Part shown: piece after piece, positions 16,498 to 24,803 of the stretch
Layout: each line of letters begins with the position of its first letter
Position numbering within the stretch: the stretch's first letter is position 1
Source: JAGOBP01 sp964550855
GTDB lineage: Bacteria > Chloroflexota > Anaerolineae > Fen-1058
DNA: 64,000 bases
NCBI GenBank assembly: GCA_964550855.1
Contig: CAZKBQ010000013.1
Coordinates: forward strand, 22,077 to 86,076
Direction: 5' to 3'
Made by a program: the position numbers and the translations under genes
The notes under the pieces: model-generated
What the model saw: the letters and a program-made list of their open reading frames with translations, nothing else
Database searches by the model: none
What the model was told of the DNA's origin: nothing

Positions 16498-17583
16498 TCA
16501 CTTCTTCCACAAATCGATCGGCTTCTCAACCGACGGCGCGTCGTACGGCCACGTGATTTTGCGGCCTTCGCCCGCCGATTGATACGCCGCATAGATGATC
16601 TTCAGCACTTCGCGGCCGTCTTCGCCTGTCTCAAGGGGTGTCTCTGTGCCCAGCACGCAGTTCACAAAATGCTGCATTTCCTGCGGAAAACCATAGTTCC
16701 ACGTCTCTTCAAACGTGGTGAACGTCCAGCCTTTGGTCGTGTCGGCCTTCTCCACCGCGTAGCCGTAGCCGGTGGTGCTGTACGTCGTCAGGGCATTGCC
16801 GCGCAACAGGTCGGCGCGCGTATGGCCGTGCGAGCCGTAAATCTCCACGCGATCATCCACGCCGCCCAACTTGGCCCACGAGTTCTCGCACACGGCGATG
16901 CGATCGCCTTCGTATTCGATCACGGTCACGGAATGATCTTCGCCCTGCGTCTTGTCCTTGTGAACGAAGGTGCCCAGCGTGGCGGCCACGCTCTTGACCT
17001 GGGGCTTGCCCAGCACCCAGCGCGTGTACTCGATGGAGTGGCAGCCCATGTCCAGCAGCACGCCGCCGCCGGAGCGATTCACGTCCCAGAACCACGGCAT
17101 GTGCGGGCCGGAATGCTCTTCCCATTGTTTGGCGACGAACACCTGGCCCAGCGCGCCTTCGTCGATCAGCGTCTTGGCGCGCACGTACTTGGGCGCAAAC
17201 AGCAGCTCTTCGGCATACAACAGCAGGACGCCGTGCCGCCGGCACGCCTCGATCATCTGATCGGCTTCTTCGAGCGTCTTGCACAGCGGCTTCTCGCAAA
17301 TGACGTGTTTGCCCGCCCGCGCCGCGTCGATCGTCACCTGCGCGTGTAGATCATTCGGGATGGCCACCGTGATCACGTCAATGTCTTTCATCGCCAGCAG
17401 ATCGCGGTAATTTTCAAACGCATTGGGGATGCCGCGTTCTCTGGCAAAGTGCGCGGCCTTGCCCGGTGTCGGCGACGCCACGGCCACAACCTCGGCATTC
17501 GGCACGTATTTCTGGAATGAGAACGCGTGCAGATCGGTCACGAAGCCCGCGCCGATCAGTCCCACCTTCACCGTCTTGTTCAT
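16498..17583 (-). CDS. Gfo/Idh/MocA-family NAD(P)-dependent sugar oxidoreductase
   Basis: 361 aa. Rossmann motif VGLIGAGFVTDLH at the N-terminus and the catalytic motif ICEKPL with Lys98. The C-terminal sheet domain carries WFWDVNRSGGGVLLDMGCHSIEY, whose Asp/His are the usual active-site residues. Members oxidise a hydroxyl of sugars, inositols or sugar acids. Its start is fixed by AAGGAGG. It shows general similarity to the 23514-24704 protein in the same operon, so the pathway has at least two related redox steps. Substrate not determinable. Confidence 0.9.
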   Translation of the reverse strand: MNKTVKVGLIGAGFVTDLHAFSFQKYVPNAEVVAVASPTPGKAAHFARERGIPNAFENYRDLLAMKDIDVITVAIPNDLHAQVTIDAARAGKHVICEKPLCKTLEEADQMIEACRRHGVLLLYAEELLFAPKYVRAKTLIDEGALGQVFVAKQWEEHSGPHMPWFWDVNRSGGGVLLDMGCHSIEYTRWVLGKPQVKSVAATLGTFVHKDKTQGEDHSVTVIEYEGDRIAVCENSWAKLGGVDDRVEIYGSHGHTRADLLRGNALTTYSTTGYGYAVEKADTTKGWTFTTFEETWNYGFPQEMQHFVNCVLGTETPLETGEDGREVLKIIYAAYQSAGEGRKITWPYDAPSVEKPIDLWKK

Positions 17584-17602
17584 GTTGCCTCCTTGAGAGT
17601 GT

Positions 17603-18652
17603 TTAGCTTAAGCCGTCTTCACGGCGGGTGACCTGTGACACCACGCGAAACTCGCCCGGCGTAAAGCCGCGCCATTCGGCCAGCCGCAGCGCCGCGCACT
17701 GCACGGGAATGATCTCGATCAGCGGTGCGAGCGACGGCGCTGCTGGCGGCGTAATCCACCAATCCCGATCGGTCCCGCGCGGCCCGATCAAGCGCGCCTG
17801 CCCGCCCAGCCGCTGAATGTCCCGCGCCAGCGCGATGTTCAACTCGCGCGTGTGATCATCCGGCGCGAACACGATGGCGCGAAAGCCCTCATCCACAATC
17901 TCCAGTGGGCCGTGGCGGAACTGCGCGCTTTCCCGCGCAACCGAGGGAAACCTGGCCGCTTCGTTGAACATCAACGCGCCTTCGTGGATCGAAGCGAGCG
18001 ACCGGCCGCGCCCCAGCAAATGGATTACTGAAGCGTCCTCGAAGAAGGTGCGCCACGCTTCATCGGCGGAAGCAGCGACAGTATCTGGAACGAATGGGCG
18101 CAGCGCTTCAACCGCGCTGATCAATTCGTCACGCGCCTGATCGAGCCGATCGACCAGCGCCGCGCCCAGCACGTGCAGCGCGATCAGCGTCGCGGTATAG
18201 CTTTGCACGGCCACGAGGTGATCCCGGCCACCGTGAATCAACAATGGCAGATCCGCTTCGCGCGCCAGGGTGCTGTCGGCCACATCCGTCACGCCGACGA
18301 CGAAGGTGCCCTGCGCTTTCAACAACGGCAGCACCTTGATCGTCTCGATCGATTCGCCGGAGCGCGAGACCAGCACCGCCGCCGCATGGCGATATGCCCG
18401 ATAGTGATAGTGCAGCAATTCGGCGGTATCGATGACGGTTGTGGCAAGGCCGTGCGCGGCCAGTTCCGCGCTCAACGCGTAACAGGCGAAGTGCGAACTG
18501 CCCATGCCGCTGAACACGAGCGATCGGTTGCGCAGCTGCTGTGCGGCCGCCTGCCACGTCGCGCGCCCGTCGCCAAAATGGTACTCAACCGCCGCGGCCA
18601 GCGACTGCGGCTGATTGAGGATGTCGTTCAAGAGCGAAAAGTTGTCAGTCAT
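17603..18652 (-). CDS. SIS-domain sugar isomerase/deaminase (GlmS isomerase-like, AgaS/FrlB type)
   Basis: 349 aa with two SIS folds. The first has VFSGMGSSHFACYALS and VLVSRSGESIETIKVL; the second has VIHLLGRGRSLASIHEGAL, FNEAARFPSVARESAQFRHGPLEIV. This matches the isomerase half of GlmS and stand-alone relatives that deaminate or isomerise amino-sugar phosphates or break fructosamine phosphates. The glutaminase domain is absent. ATG 18652 is chosen as the family N-terminus (MTDNFSLLNDIL). Its presence hints that the substrate may be an amino sugar, but this is inference. Confidence 0.85.
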   Translation of the reverse strand: MTDNFSLLNDILNQPQSLAAAVEYHFGDGRATWQAAAQQLRNRSLVFSGMGSSHFACYALSAELAAHGLATTVIDTAELLHYHYRAYRHAAAVLVSRSGESIETIKVLPLLKAQGTFVVGVTDVADSTLAREADLPLLIHGGRDHLVAVQSYTATLIALHVLGAALVDRLDQARDELISAVEALRPFVPDTVAASADEAWRTFFEDASVIHLLGRGRSLASIHEGALMFNEAARFPSVARESAQFRHGPLEIVDEGFRAIVFAPDDHTRELNIALARDIQRLGGQARLIGPRGTDRDWWITPPAAPSLAPLIEIIPVQCAALRLAEWRGFTPGEFRVVSQVTRREDGLS

Positions 18653-18711
18653 AAGCGAATGTTCGGGTGCAGTCTTCTGGGATGAGGTTGATGGAACCGG
18701 CGCGCATTGAA

Positions 18712-19632
18712 TCAGCTGATGCTCAAGACTCGCGCCGGATTGCGAACGAGCAGATCCTGGATGGCGTCCTCGTTCAGCCCTTCTGCGCGCAGCCACGGCA
18801 CAAAACGCCACAAAATATAGGTCAGGCCCGGCCCGCCGCCCGTGCCATAACTGGGCCAGTACGACTTGCGCGCCAGGTCGCCGCCCAGCACGAGTTGTCG
18901 GCCAAAGCCCGCTTTGACCAGCCGCAGGATGAAATCCACGCGCCGGCTGTCCGGCACATATTTCTCTTTGCTGATCTGATCGTAACTGAGCGTGACGCCC
19001 GTCTTCAGCATCGCCACGTGATAGTCCCATTCCAATTTGCGATCGACGTGGCCGATGATGATCCGTTCAGGCGGCACGCCTTCCGACGTCAGCAATTGAA
19101 TCTGCTCCAACCCCTGCGTGCCGGCTTCCGTATGCGTGCTGATGGCCGCGCCGGTGTTGTGATGGGCGCGCGCCGCCGCGCGAAAGACTTTCTCTTCGTC
19201 GGGCGTGATCGCGTTCAAACTGGACGCGGCCTTGATGGCCCCCGCTTTGATCGACGTGCCATCCACGCCGGCCAGTATGTCGCGCGTAAAGCGATCGGCC
19301 AGCGCGTCGATCGAGGTGTCATGCACCCACCGGCTTGAAAAGGCCGCCTTGTGATGGCCGGTCACACACACGAGGTGAATGCCGGTCGCTTCGGACACGC
19401 GCTGCAGCCCCGGCGCATTCCGGCCATAATCGGCGGGCGACATGTCCACCAGCGCCCGGCCGCCCGCCTGCTTGAACCACGTCAACTCCTGAAGCGCCGC
19501 CGCCTCGCTGTCCATCTCCAGATCGCGATCGGGCACATCGGCGGGCGGCGAACACAACACATGCTCGTGCGGATAGCACACGCCGAAGTCGCTTGGATCG
19601 ATATCACCGCAAACGGTGCGAATGAAGGTCAT
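18712..19632 (-). CDS. Phosphotriesterase-family metallohydrolase (probable sugar lactonase)
   Basis: 306 aa from ATG 19632. Binuclear-metal TIM barrel: PHEHV (His22, His24), a Lys in SIKAGAIKA suited for carbamylation, ISTHTEAG and IIIGHVDR for the next two His, and VLGGDLAR for the Asp. All usual ligands are present, so it should be active. Characterised relatives in sugar operons hydrolyse aldono-lactone phosphates; that would fit downstream of the Gfo/Idh dehydrogenases. The start overlaps nothing and has CAGGAGCC upstream; longer starts at 19662 and 19671 would overlap the transporter gene. Confidence 0.85.
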   Translation of the reverse strand: MTFIRTVCGDIDPSDFGVCYPHEHVLCSPPADVPDRDLEMDSEAAALQELTWFKQAGGRALVDMSPADYGRNAPGLQRVSEATGIHLVCVTGHHKAAFSSRWVHDTSIDALADRFTRDILAGVDGTSIKAGAIKAASSLNAITPDEEKVFRAAARAHHNTGAAISTHTEAGTQGLEQIQLLTSEGVPPERIIIGHVDRKLEWDYHVAMLKTGVTLSYDQISKEKYVPDSRRVDFILRLVKAGFGRQLVLGGDLARKSYWPSYGTGGGPGLTYILWRFVPWLRAEGLNEDAIQDLLVRNPARVLSIS

Positions 19633-19654
19633 CTTGGCTCCTGATCGATGGTGA

Positions 19655-20731
19655 TCACTCATCGGCTGCATGCCGATGCCGATGGTGCAGGTCCGGCAGG
19701 TGATCGTGGTCGTGTTCCAATCGCGGATGTTCGTGCCGGTGCGCGTGTTGATCGGCTGACTCCGTCACCGCGTGAGCGTGTCGATGGTGCGCCTCATCGT
19801 GCCGATGCGCGTGATCGTGCGCGACAAGGACATGGGTATGAGGGTGGACGTGGTGTTCGTTCAACAACAACCAGGTGCCGCCCACCATCAACGGCAACGC
19901 TACCGCCAGCCACACGCTCGGCGCTTCACCCAGCACCACCACCGCTGCGATGACGCCGGCCAGCGGCGCCGTGCCGTACAACGCGCTCGTTCGCGCTGCG
20001 CCCAGTCCGCGCAGCGCGCGGATGAACAGCACGATGCTCAAGCCGTAACTGAGACTGCCCAGGAGCATGGCCTTCAGCGCGACATCGACAGTGGGCCAAC
20101 GCAAACCGAGAACGAGCGACAAGCCGATCGAGCAGGCGGCAGCCCCCAGGCCCTTCCACGTCACGATGGCAAGGGGATCTTTCGCGGCGATGTGGCGCGT
20201 CAGGTTGTTATCGATGCCCCACAACGCGCACGCGGCCAACACGCCCAGCGCCCCCACCGACAACCCCCACTCGCCGTTGAAATTCAACGAGAGCAGGGCG
20301 CTGGCGGCCAGCACACATCCCATTGCCCACCACGCCCGCCGTCCAATCGCCTCTTTGAAAACCAGGGCCGCGATCAACGTCGTGGCCGCGCCCTCAAAAT
20401 TCAGCAGCAGCGACGCGGTGGCGGCTGGCGTATGGCGCAGGCTGAACAGCAGCACAATCGGGGCGGCGACGCCGCCTGCGAGAATGGCGCCGATGAGCCA
20501 GCCCGCATCGGCGCGCTCAAGCCGCGCTTCCATCACTGGCGAGCGTTTGCTCAAGCGCCGCGCCATCTGAAGCCACCACAGACTCAGGCCGCTGCCCAGA
20601 TAGAGCAGGGCGGCCAGCGGAATCGGCTCGATATCACCCAGCAACACTTTGGACGCGGGCGCGCTGACGCCAAACAGCGCCGCCGCCGACAGCGCTTGAA
20701 TCATCGGGTAAAGTGAAGCGCGATTCTTCAT
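19655..20731 (-). CDS. EamA/DMT-family transporter with long histidine-rich C-terminal tail
   Basis: 358 aa. The first 290 residues form about ten membrane segments in two EamA repeats (IQALSAAALFGVSAPASKVLL; ALGVLAACALWGIDNNLTR), typical of metabolite or amino-acid exporters. The last 68 residues, starting at NEHHVHPHTHVLVAHDHAH, hold 24 His and many Asp/Glu, an arrangement known from Zn/Ni/Co transporters and chaperones rather than from EamA proteins. The tail suggests metal binding or sensing. It lies in a sugar operon next to a zinc methyltransferase-like protein and a metallo-lactonase. Transport substrate unknown. Confidence 0.85.
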   Translation of the reverse strand: MKNRASLYPMIQALSAAALFGVSAPASKVLLGDIEPIPLAALLYLGSGLSLWWLQMARRLSKRSPVMEARLERADAGWLIGAILAGGVAAPIVLLFSLRHTPAATASLLLNFEGAATTLIAALVFKEAIGRRAWWAMGCVLAASALLSLNFNGEWGLSVGALGVLAACALWGIDNNLTRHIAAKDPLAIVTWKGLGAAACSIGLSLVLGLRWPTVDVALKAMLLGSLSYGLSIVLFIRALRGLGAARTSALYGTAPLAGVIAAVVVLGEAPSVWLAVALPLMVGGTWLLLNEHHVHPHTHVLVAHDHAHRHDEAHHRHAHAVTESADQHAHRHEHPRLEHDHDHLPDLHHRHRHAADE

Positions 20732-20745
20732 CGCTCAAGCAGGCA

Positions 20746-21768
20746 TCAACCGTGGCCCAACTCCCCACGCACCATCTTCGTCCCGGCGACCATCGCTTTC
20801 AACTTGGCGCGCGACGCCCAGCGCGCGGTCTGACTGAAGCCGCAGTCGGGCACGATGGCCAGTTTGTCGGCGGGCACATACTTCAGGGCCGTGCGGATGC
20901 GCTGCGCCACATCGTCGGGCGTTTCGATGTAGTAGTTCTTCACGTCGATCAACCCGGCCGCCAGCGTCTTGCCCGCTTCGGCGATTGGTTTGCCCAACTC
21001 GATCTCAAACAATTCTCGATTGGCAAACTCCAGCGCCAGTTCATCGGTGCGCGTGTCCAGAATGTGCGGAAACAGCGGCGCGTAGGTGCGTTTGGCCACC
21101 GGCCGCCCCACGAAATTCCCAAAGCACAAATGCAGGCCGATGCGCGCCTTGACCCCTTTCACGGTGCTGTTGAACAGTTCCACAAAGTCGCCGGGCGATT
21201 TGGGATGCACGGCATACGATGGCTCGTCGAGTTGAATGAAGTTCACGCCCGCGGCGACGAGGGCCTTCAACTCGGCGTTGATGATCTCCGCGAGCGCGTG
21301 CGCCACAGCCATGCGATCGGTATAGGCGCGGCCCGGCGCGATGCGGCCTGCCAGCGTGAACGGCCCGGGGCAGGGCAGCTTAAGCGGGCGCGCGGTGCGC
21401 GTGCGGACATATTCAAATTCGGCGACAAGCCCCAGGCCCTGCGGCGCGGTGATGGGCTCGATCGCTTCGTAATGCTCGCGCTGATCGTGACCGGCGGGAC
21501 CCAATAACCGATCGGGTGGCAGAGTGCGCAGGCCCGTCAATCGATTGTAGAAATCGGCGGTGAAAAAGCCCAGACGCCGCATCTCGCCGTCGGAGACAAT
21601 ATCGACGCCGGCATCTTCCTGATCGCGCAGCGCCAGATCGACGGCGTCATTCAATGTCTCCTGCATATCGGCCGGGCCGTAAGCGCCGCGCTTCATCGCA
21701 TCGACCGCCGTGATGAACCACGACGGCCACGCATAACTGCCAATCACACTCGTCGGTAAAATCGTCAT
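20746..21768 (-). CDS. MetE C-terminal-like zinc methyltransferase
   Basis: 340 aa, equal to the catalytic half of cobalamin-independent methionine synthase. Candidate zinc ligands are complete: His213 and Cys215 in LHLCFGN, Glu247 in ELALEF, and Cys309 in PDCGFSQ. IQLDEPSYA also fits. The folate-binding N-terminal half of MetE is absent, so the methyl donor may not be methyl-folate. Stand-alone MetE-like proteins use varied methyl donors and thiol acceptors. In this sugar operon, together with a UroD-family protein of the same superfamily, a demethylation or methyl-transfer step is possible but not proven. Good GGGAGC site. Confidence 0.85.
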   Translation of the reverse strand: MTILPTSVIGSYAWPSWFITAVDAMKRGAYGPADMQETLNDAVDLALRDQEDAGVDIVSDGEMRRLGFFTADFYNRLTGLRTLPPDRLLGPAGHDQREHYEAIEPITAPQGLGLVAEFEYVRTRTARPLKLPCPGPFTLAGRIAPGRAYTDRMAVAHALAEIINAELKALVAAGVNFIQLDEPSYAVHPKSPGDFVELFNSTVKGVKARIGLHLCFGNFVGRPVAKRTYAPLFPHILDTRTDELALEFANRELFEIELGKPIAEAGKTLAAGLIDVKNYYIETPDDVAQRIRTALKYVPADKLAIVPDCGFSQTARWASRAKLKAMVAGTKMVRGELGHG

Positions 21769-21780
21769 GTTCGCTCCCTG

Positions 21781-22560
21781 TTAGTGAGTGGTCCAACCGC
21801 CATCCACGGTCAACACCGTGCCGGTCACAAACTGCGCTTGATCAGAGGCCAGATACAGGGCGGCTTGTGCCACGTCGATCGGCTGCCCGAAATCACCCGT
21901 CAGCGGCTGCAACTGCGGTAACCGCGCGCGAATCGCCTCGCTGGTCTGCGCGCGCCGGCTCATCGCCGTGGCGATGAGACCGGGACAGATCACGTTGGCG
22001 CGGATGTGGTGCGGCGCGTAATACGTCGCAATCGCGCGCGTCAACGCGATGATGCCGCCCTTGCTGGCCGCGTAAGCGTGCGTGGCAAAATCCGCGTCGC
22101 CGCCCACCAGCCCCAGCACCGATGACAGATTCACAATGGCGCCGCGCCCGGCCTTGATCATTTCGGGAAGGGCGTATTTGCAGCCCAAAAACACGCTGGT
22201 CAGATTCAGCGCAATCGTCTTCTCCCAGCCTTCAGCGGTGATGTCGGCCGTCGGGCCGTCGCCCCATTGTCGGCCGCTGCCGCCCGCGGCGTTGAAGATC
22301 ACGTCGAGTTGTCTGTAGCGATCGATCGTTGCCCGCACGGCGGCTGCCACTTCAACCGCGCTCGTCATATCGGCGCGGACAAAGTGCGCTTCACCACCAG
22401 CCGATCGGATCTGCGCGGCGACCGCGTGCCCCTGTTCCTCGTGGAGATCGAAGATCACCACGCGCGCACCTTCGGCTGCAAACAACTGCGCCGTCGCCCG
22501 TCCGATGTCGCCGGCCCCGCCGGTGATGATGGCGACTTTAGCTTCAAGTGAATGGGACAT
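21781..22560 (-). CDS. Short-chain dehydrogenase/reductase
   Basis: 259 aa classical SDR. Cofactor motif TGGAGDIGRAT, acidic residue after the second strand (VVIFDLHEE) favouring NAD(H), NAAGG, Ser in VNLSSVLG and the catalytic YAASK. C-terminal TGTVLTVDGGWTTH is typical. It would oxidise or reduce a sugar or polyol hydroxyl. It ends 12 bases upstream of the MetE-like start, within the same (-) operon. Substrate unknown. Confidence 0.9.
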   Translation of the reverse strand: MSHSLEAKVAIITGGAGDIGRATAQLFAAEGARVVIFDLHEEQGHAVAAQIRSAGGEAHFVRADMTSAVEVAAAVRATIDRYRQLDVIFNAAGGSGRQWGDGPTADITAEGWEKTIALNLTSVFLGCKYALPEMIKAGRGAIVNLSSVLGLVGGDADFATHAYAASKGGIIALTRAIATYYAPHHIRANVICPGLIATAMSRRAQTSEAIRARLPQLQPLTGDFGQPIDVAQAALYLASDQAQFVTGTVLTVDGGWTTH

Positions 22561-22652
22561 GATGATCAGACGGTCACCACGGAGGACACGGCGTTCACTG
22601 AGACTCTTGCCGCGTTCGGTGGTTTATCACTGAACCTTATCGGAAAGAGCGT

Positions 22653-22674
22653 CACGGGCATCCCCATGCCCGTG
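22653..22674 (-). terminator. Hairpin between the SIS and SDR genes
   Basis: Perfect 9-bp arms CACGGGCAT / ATGCCCGTG around CCCC, 37 bp after the SIS stop on the minus strand. The tail is ACGCTCTTTCC, so termination is probably partial. The bases at 22571-22612 carry a CTCCGTGGTGAC-type repeat (reverse orientation), also present near 32130-32141. Confidence 0.5.
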
Positions 22675-22710
22675 CTGTCTGCCGGGCGGCTGCGGTAATT
22701 CCGATGAAGT

Positions 22711-23493
22711 TTACTCATCGCCGCAGCCGTAGACGCGCCGCACGCGCGATCGATAATCGTCGTACACGTCGTCGAAGCGTTTCGATGACGCCGCCTCGCC
22801 GATGAAGAAACTGCTCGTCAACACCAACGGCATCTTGCCCAGCCGCGCCAACCGTTCGGCGGTCAGCACCTTCAACGTATTCGCGATGATGGCGTGCCCG
22901 ATGGTTGAGCCCGGCCCCACCGGATCAGGCACGCCGTCGATTCTCACCAGCGCATCGCCGCCGGGCGTGCCGTTGTCAAGCGTAATGTCGGCCACATCGG
23001 GCAGGCGCTTCCCCGAACTGTGCCTGACCGGCGAATGCAAACAATGATCCAACGAGACCACCGCGATCACGGGCAGGCCGCGGCGCTTCGCGCCCAGGGC
23101 CACTTCCACCACCACTTCATTCACGCCGCTATTCGAGAAGATCAGAAAACTGTCGGGCGGTTCCAGCACGAAGTTGCGCAGGATCACCTCGCCCAAGCCT
23201 GCGACGTGTTCTAGAAACATCGCCTGCCGCTGCCCGTTCGAGCCGACGACGGGATTGTGATACGTCAGCGACAGTTCCACGATGGGGTGAAAGCCGGGAT
23301 AGCTGCCGTGGCGCGGAAACATCTCCTCCACCGGAATGCGCGAGTGGCCGGTGCCAAAGACGTGCACCAGGCCGCCACTGGCGATCGAGTTGGCGCAGAT
23401 GTCGGCGGCTTGCTCCAGCGCCGCCATCTGGGTCGAGCGGATCCGATCGAGAATCTTTTGCACTTCGTCAAAGTACATCGTCGCTGCGTTCAT
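22711..23493 (-). CDS. SIS-domain phosphosugar-binding protein (UPF0309-like)
   Basis: 260 aa single SIS domain: LVHVFGTGHSRIPVEEMFPRHGS, FLIFSNSGVNEVVVEVAL and RGLPVIAVVSLDHC. It has the layout of UPF0309/phosphosugar isomerase-like proteins often encoded in sugar operons. ATG 23493 is the family start; longer frames into the neighbouring gene look spurious. It follows the Gfo/Idh gene by 20 bases. Isomerase or sugar-phosphate sensor are both possible. Confidence 0.82.
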   Translation of the reverse strand: MNAATMYFDEVQKILDRIRSTQMAALEQAADICANSIASGGLVHVFGTGHSRIPVEEMFPRHGSYPGFHPIVELSLTYHNPVVGSNGQRQAMFLEHVAGLGEVILRNFVLEPPDSFLIFSNSGVNEVVVEVALGAKRRGLPVIAVVSLDHCLHSPVRHSSGKRLPDVADITLDNGTPGGDALVRIDGVPDPVGPGSTIGHAIIANTLKVLTAERLARLGKMPLVLTSSFFIGEAASSKRFDDVYDDYRSRVRRVYGCGDE

Positions 23494-23513
23494 CCTGCTG
23501 CCTGATTTCCCGG

Positions 23514-24704
23514 TTACTGTATCCGTTGCGAAATCTCGCCGGACTGCTTGTGCTTCAGAATGTATTTGATCTTGCCGTCGGGCATGACCTCTTGCTTGAT
23601 CAGGTAATGCTCCGCGTCGAACTCCGTGCGCGTTGATTGATCGGCGATGTCTTCGGAACCGCGCCACACTTCCAACTGCACCGGCTCCCAGCGCTTCGAC
23701 GCCATCGATCGATAAGCCGCATCCATGATGGCGTTGACGACGTAGCCGTCATAGAAGGTTTCCATCGGCTGCCTGCCCTGCTCGTAAGCGTCGAGCATGT
23801 CGACGAACATATCCGTATAACCCAGCGCGCCCACTTCGTCGCCCACGGGGAACAGCCAGCCGGTGTCGCTTTCCGATTTCTCCGACACGTAGCCGCCCTG
23901 ACCCGGCGCGGAGAACATCTCGAAGCCGGTGCGCAGCCAGTGATTGAGCCAGACGGTGCCTTCGGTGCCGGAGACTTCGTCGCGCAAATCCATGCCGCCG
24001 CGAAACGTCCACGCGACTTCAAATTGGCTGATCGCGCCGGTGGCGTACTTCACCAACCCGACCGCGCTGTCTTCGGCCTCAATGGGATGCACCTGTGTCG
24101 CGCCCCAGCACATCACCTCCAGCGGCTTCACGTCCTTGCCGATGAAGTTGCGGCCGATCTCGATGCAGTGGCAGCCCATGTCCACAATCGCGCCGCCGCC
24201 CGAAAGTTCCTTCTTCCAGAACCAGTCGCTGTGCGGGCCGGGGTGCGCCTCGCGCGAGCGCGTCCACAGGATTTTGCCGAGCGCGCCGTTGCGCACCGAT
24301 TGCAACGCCTTCAACGTCTTGGGGGTGTAGGCGAGATCTTCGAGATAACCGGCAAACACGCCCGCTGTCTCGGCCGCCTCCAGCAGTTGTCTGGCTTCAG
24401 CCGCATTGCGCGCCAGCGGCTTGGTGCACAGGATGCCTTTGCCCGCTTGCGCAGCGGCCAGCCCCGCTTCCAGGTGCAGATAGTTCGGCAAACCGATCAC
24501 GACGAGATCGACCTCCGGGCGTTGAATGGCCTCGACGAAATTCGTCGTCCAATGGGGAATGCCCCACTTTTCGGCGAAGGCTCTGGTCTTCTCAGGCTGA
24601 CGGCCGGCGACAGTCACGATCTTGTCGCGCCCGCGTTTGGCGGTGAGCGTCATGGTGTAGAACAGGCCGATTAGTCCGGTGCCCAACATCGCGATGTTTG
24701 CCAT
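23514..24704 (-). CDS. Gfo/Idh/MocA-family oxidoreductase (second of the arm)
   Basis: 396 aa. The N-terminal nucleotide-binding motif is IAMLGTGLIGLFY; the catalytic motif is ILCTKPLARN, with Thr instead of Glu before the Lys. The C-terminal domain has WFWKKELSGGGAIVDMGCHCIEIGRN. A C-terminal extension with KQEVMPDGKIKYILKHKQ is longer than usual. First metabolic gene after the GntR regulator. Likely oxidises the imported sugar or a derivative. Confidence 0.9.
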   Translation of the reverse strand: MANIAMLGTGLIGLFYTMTLTAKRGRDKIVTVAGRQPEKTRAFAEKWGIPHWTTNFVEAIQRPEVDLVVIGLPNYLHLEAGLAAAQAGKGILCTKPLARNAAEARQLLEAAETAGVFAGYLEDLAYTPKTLKALQSVRNGALGKILWTRSREAHPGPHSDWFWKKELSGGGAIVDMGCHCIEIGRNFIGKDVKPLEVMCWGATQVHPIEAEDSAVGLVKYATGAISQFEVAWTFRGGMDLRDEVSGTEGTVWLNHWLRTGFEMFSAPGQGGYVSEKSESDTGWLFPVGDEVGALGYTDMFVDMLDAYEQGRQPMETFYDGYVVNAIMDAAYRSMASKRWEPVQLEVWRGSEDIADQSTRTEFDAEHYLIKQEVMPDGKIKYILKHKQSGEISQRIQ

Positions 24705-24732
24705 GTGCGTCTCCTTATTGAATGAGGATATC

Positions 24733-24802
24733 CAGCCATCGAATGAATTCGATGGCTGATGGTGGAAACGTGTTTACTCTGCTGGCCGCGAATTCATTCG
24801 CG
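24733..24802. repeat. Two palindromes with a shared CGAATGAATTCG core
   Basis: Hairpin 24733-24758 has 12-bp arms (CAGCCATCGAAT / ATTCGATGGCTG). Hairpin 24787-24802 has 7-bp arms (CGCGAAT / ATTCGCG). The two share the core in opposite orientation and fill the gap between the GntR gene and the Gfo/Idh gene. They may act as a GntR transcript end or as a dispersed repeat; a third copy lies at 14451-14465. Confidence 0.55.
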
Positions 24803-24803
24803 C

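Noticed and set aside
19772..20716. 314-codon plus-strand frame opposite the EamA gene, rich in Gln and Arg
   Set aside because: Shadow of the membrane protein and its His codons (CAC/CAT read in reverse).
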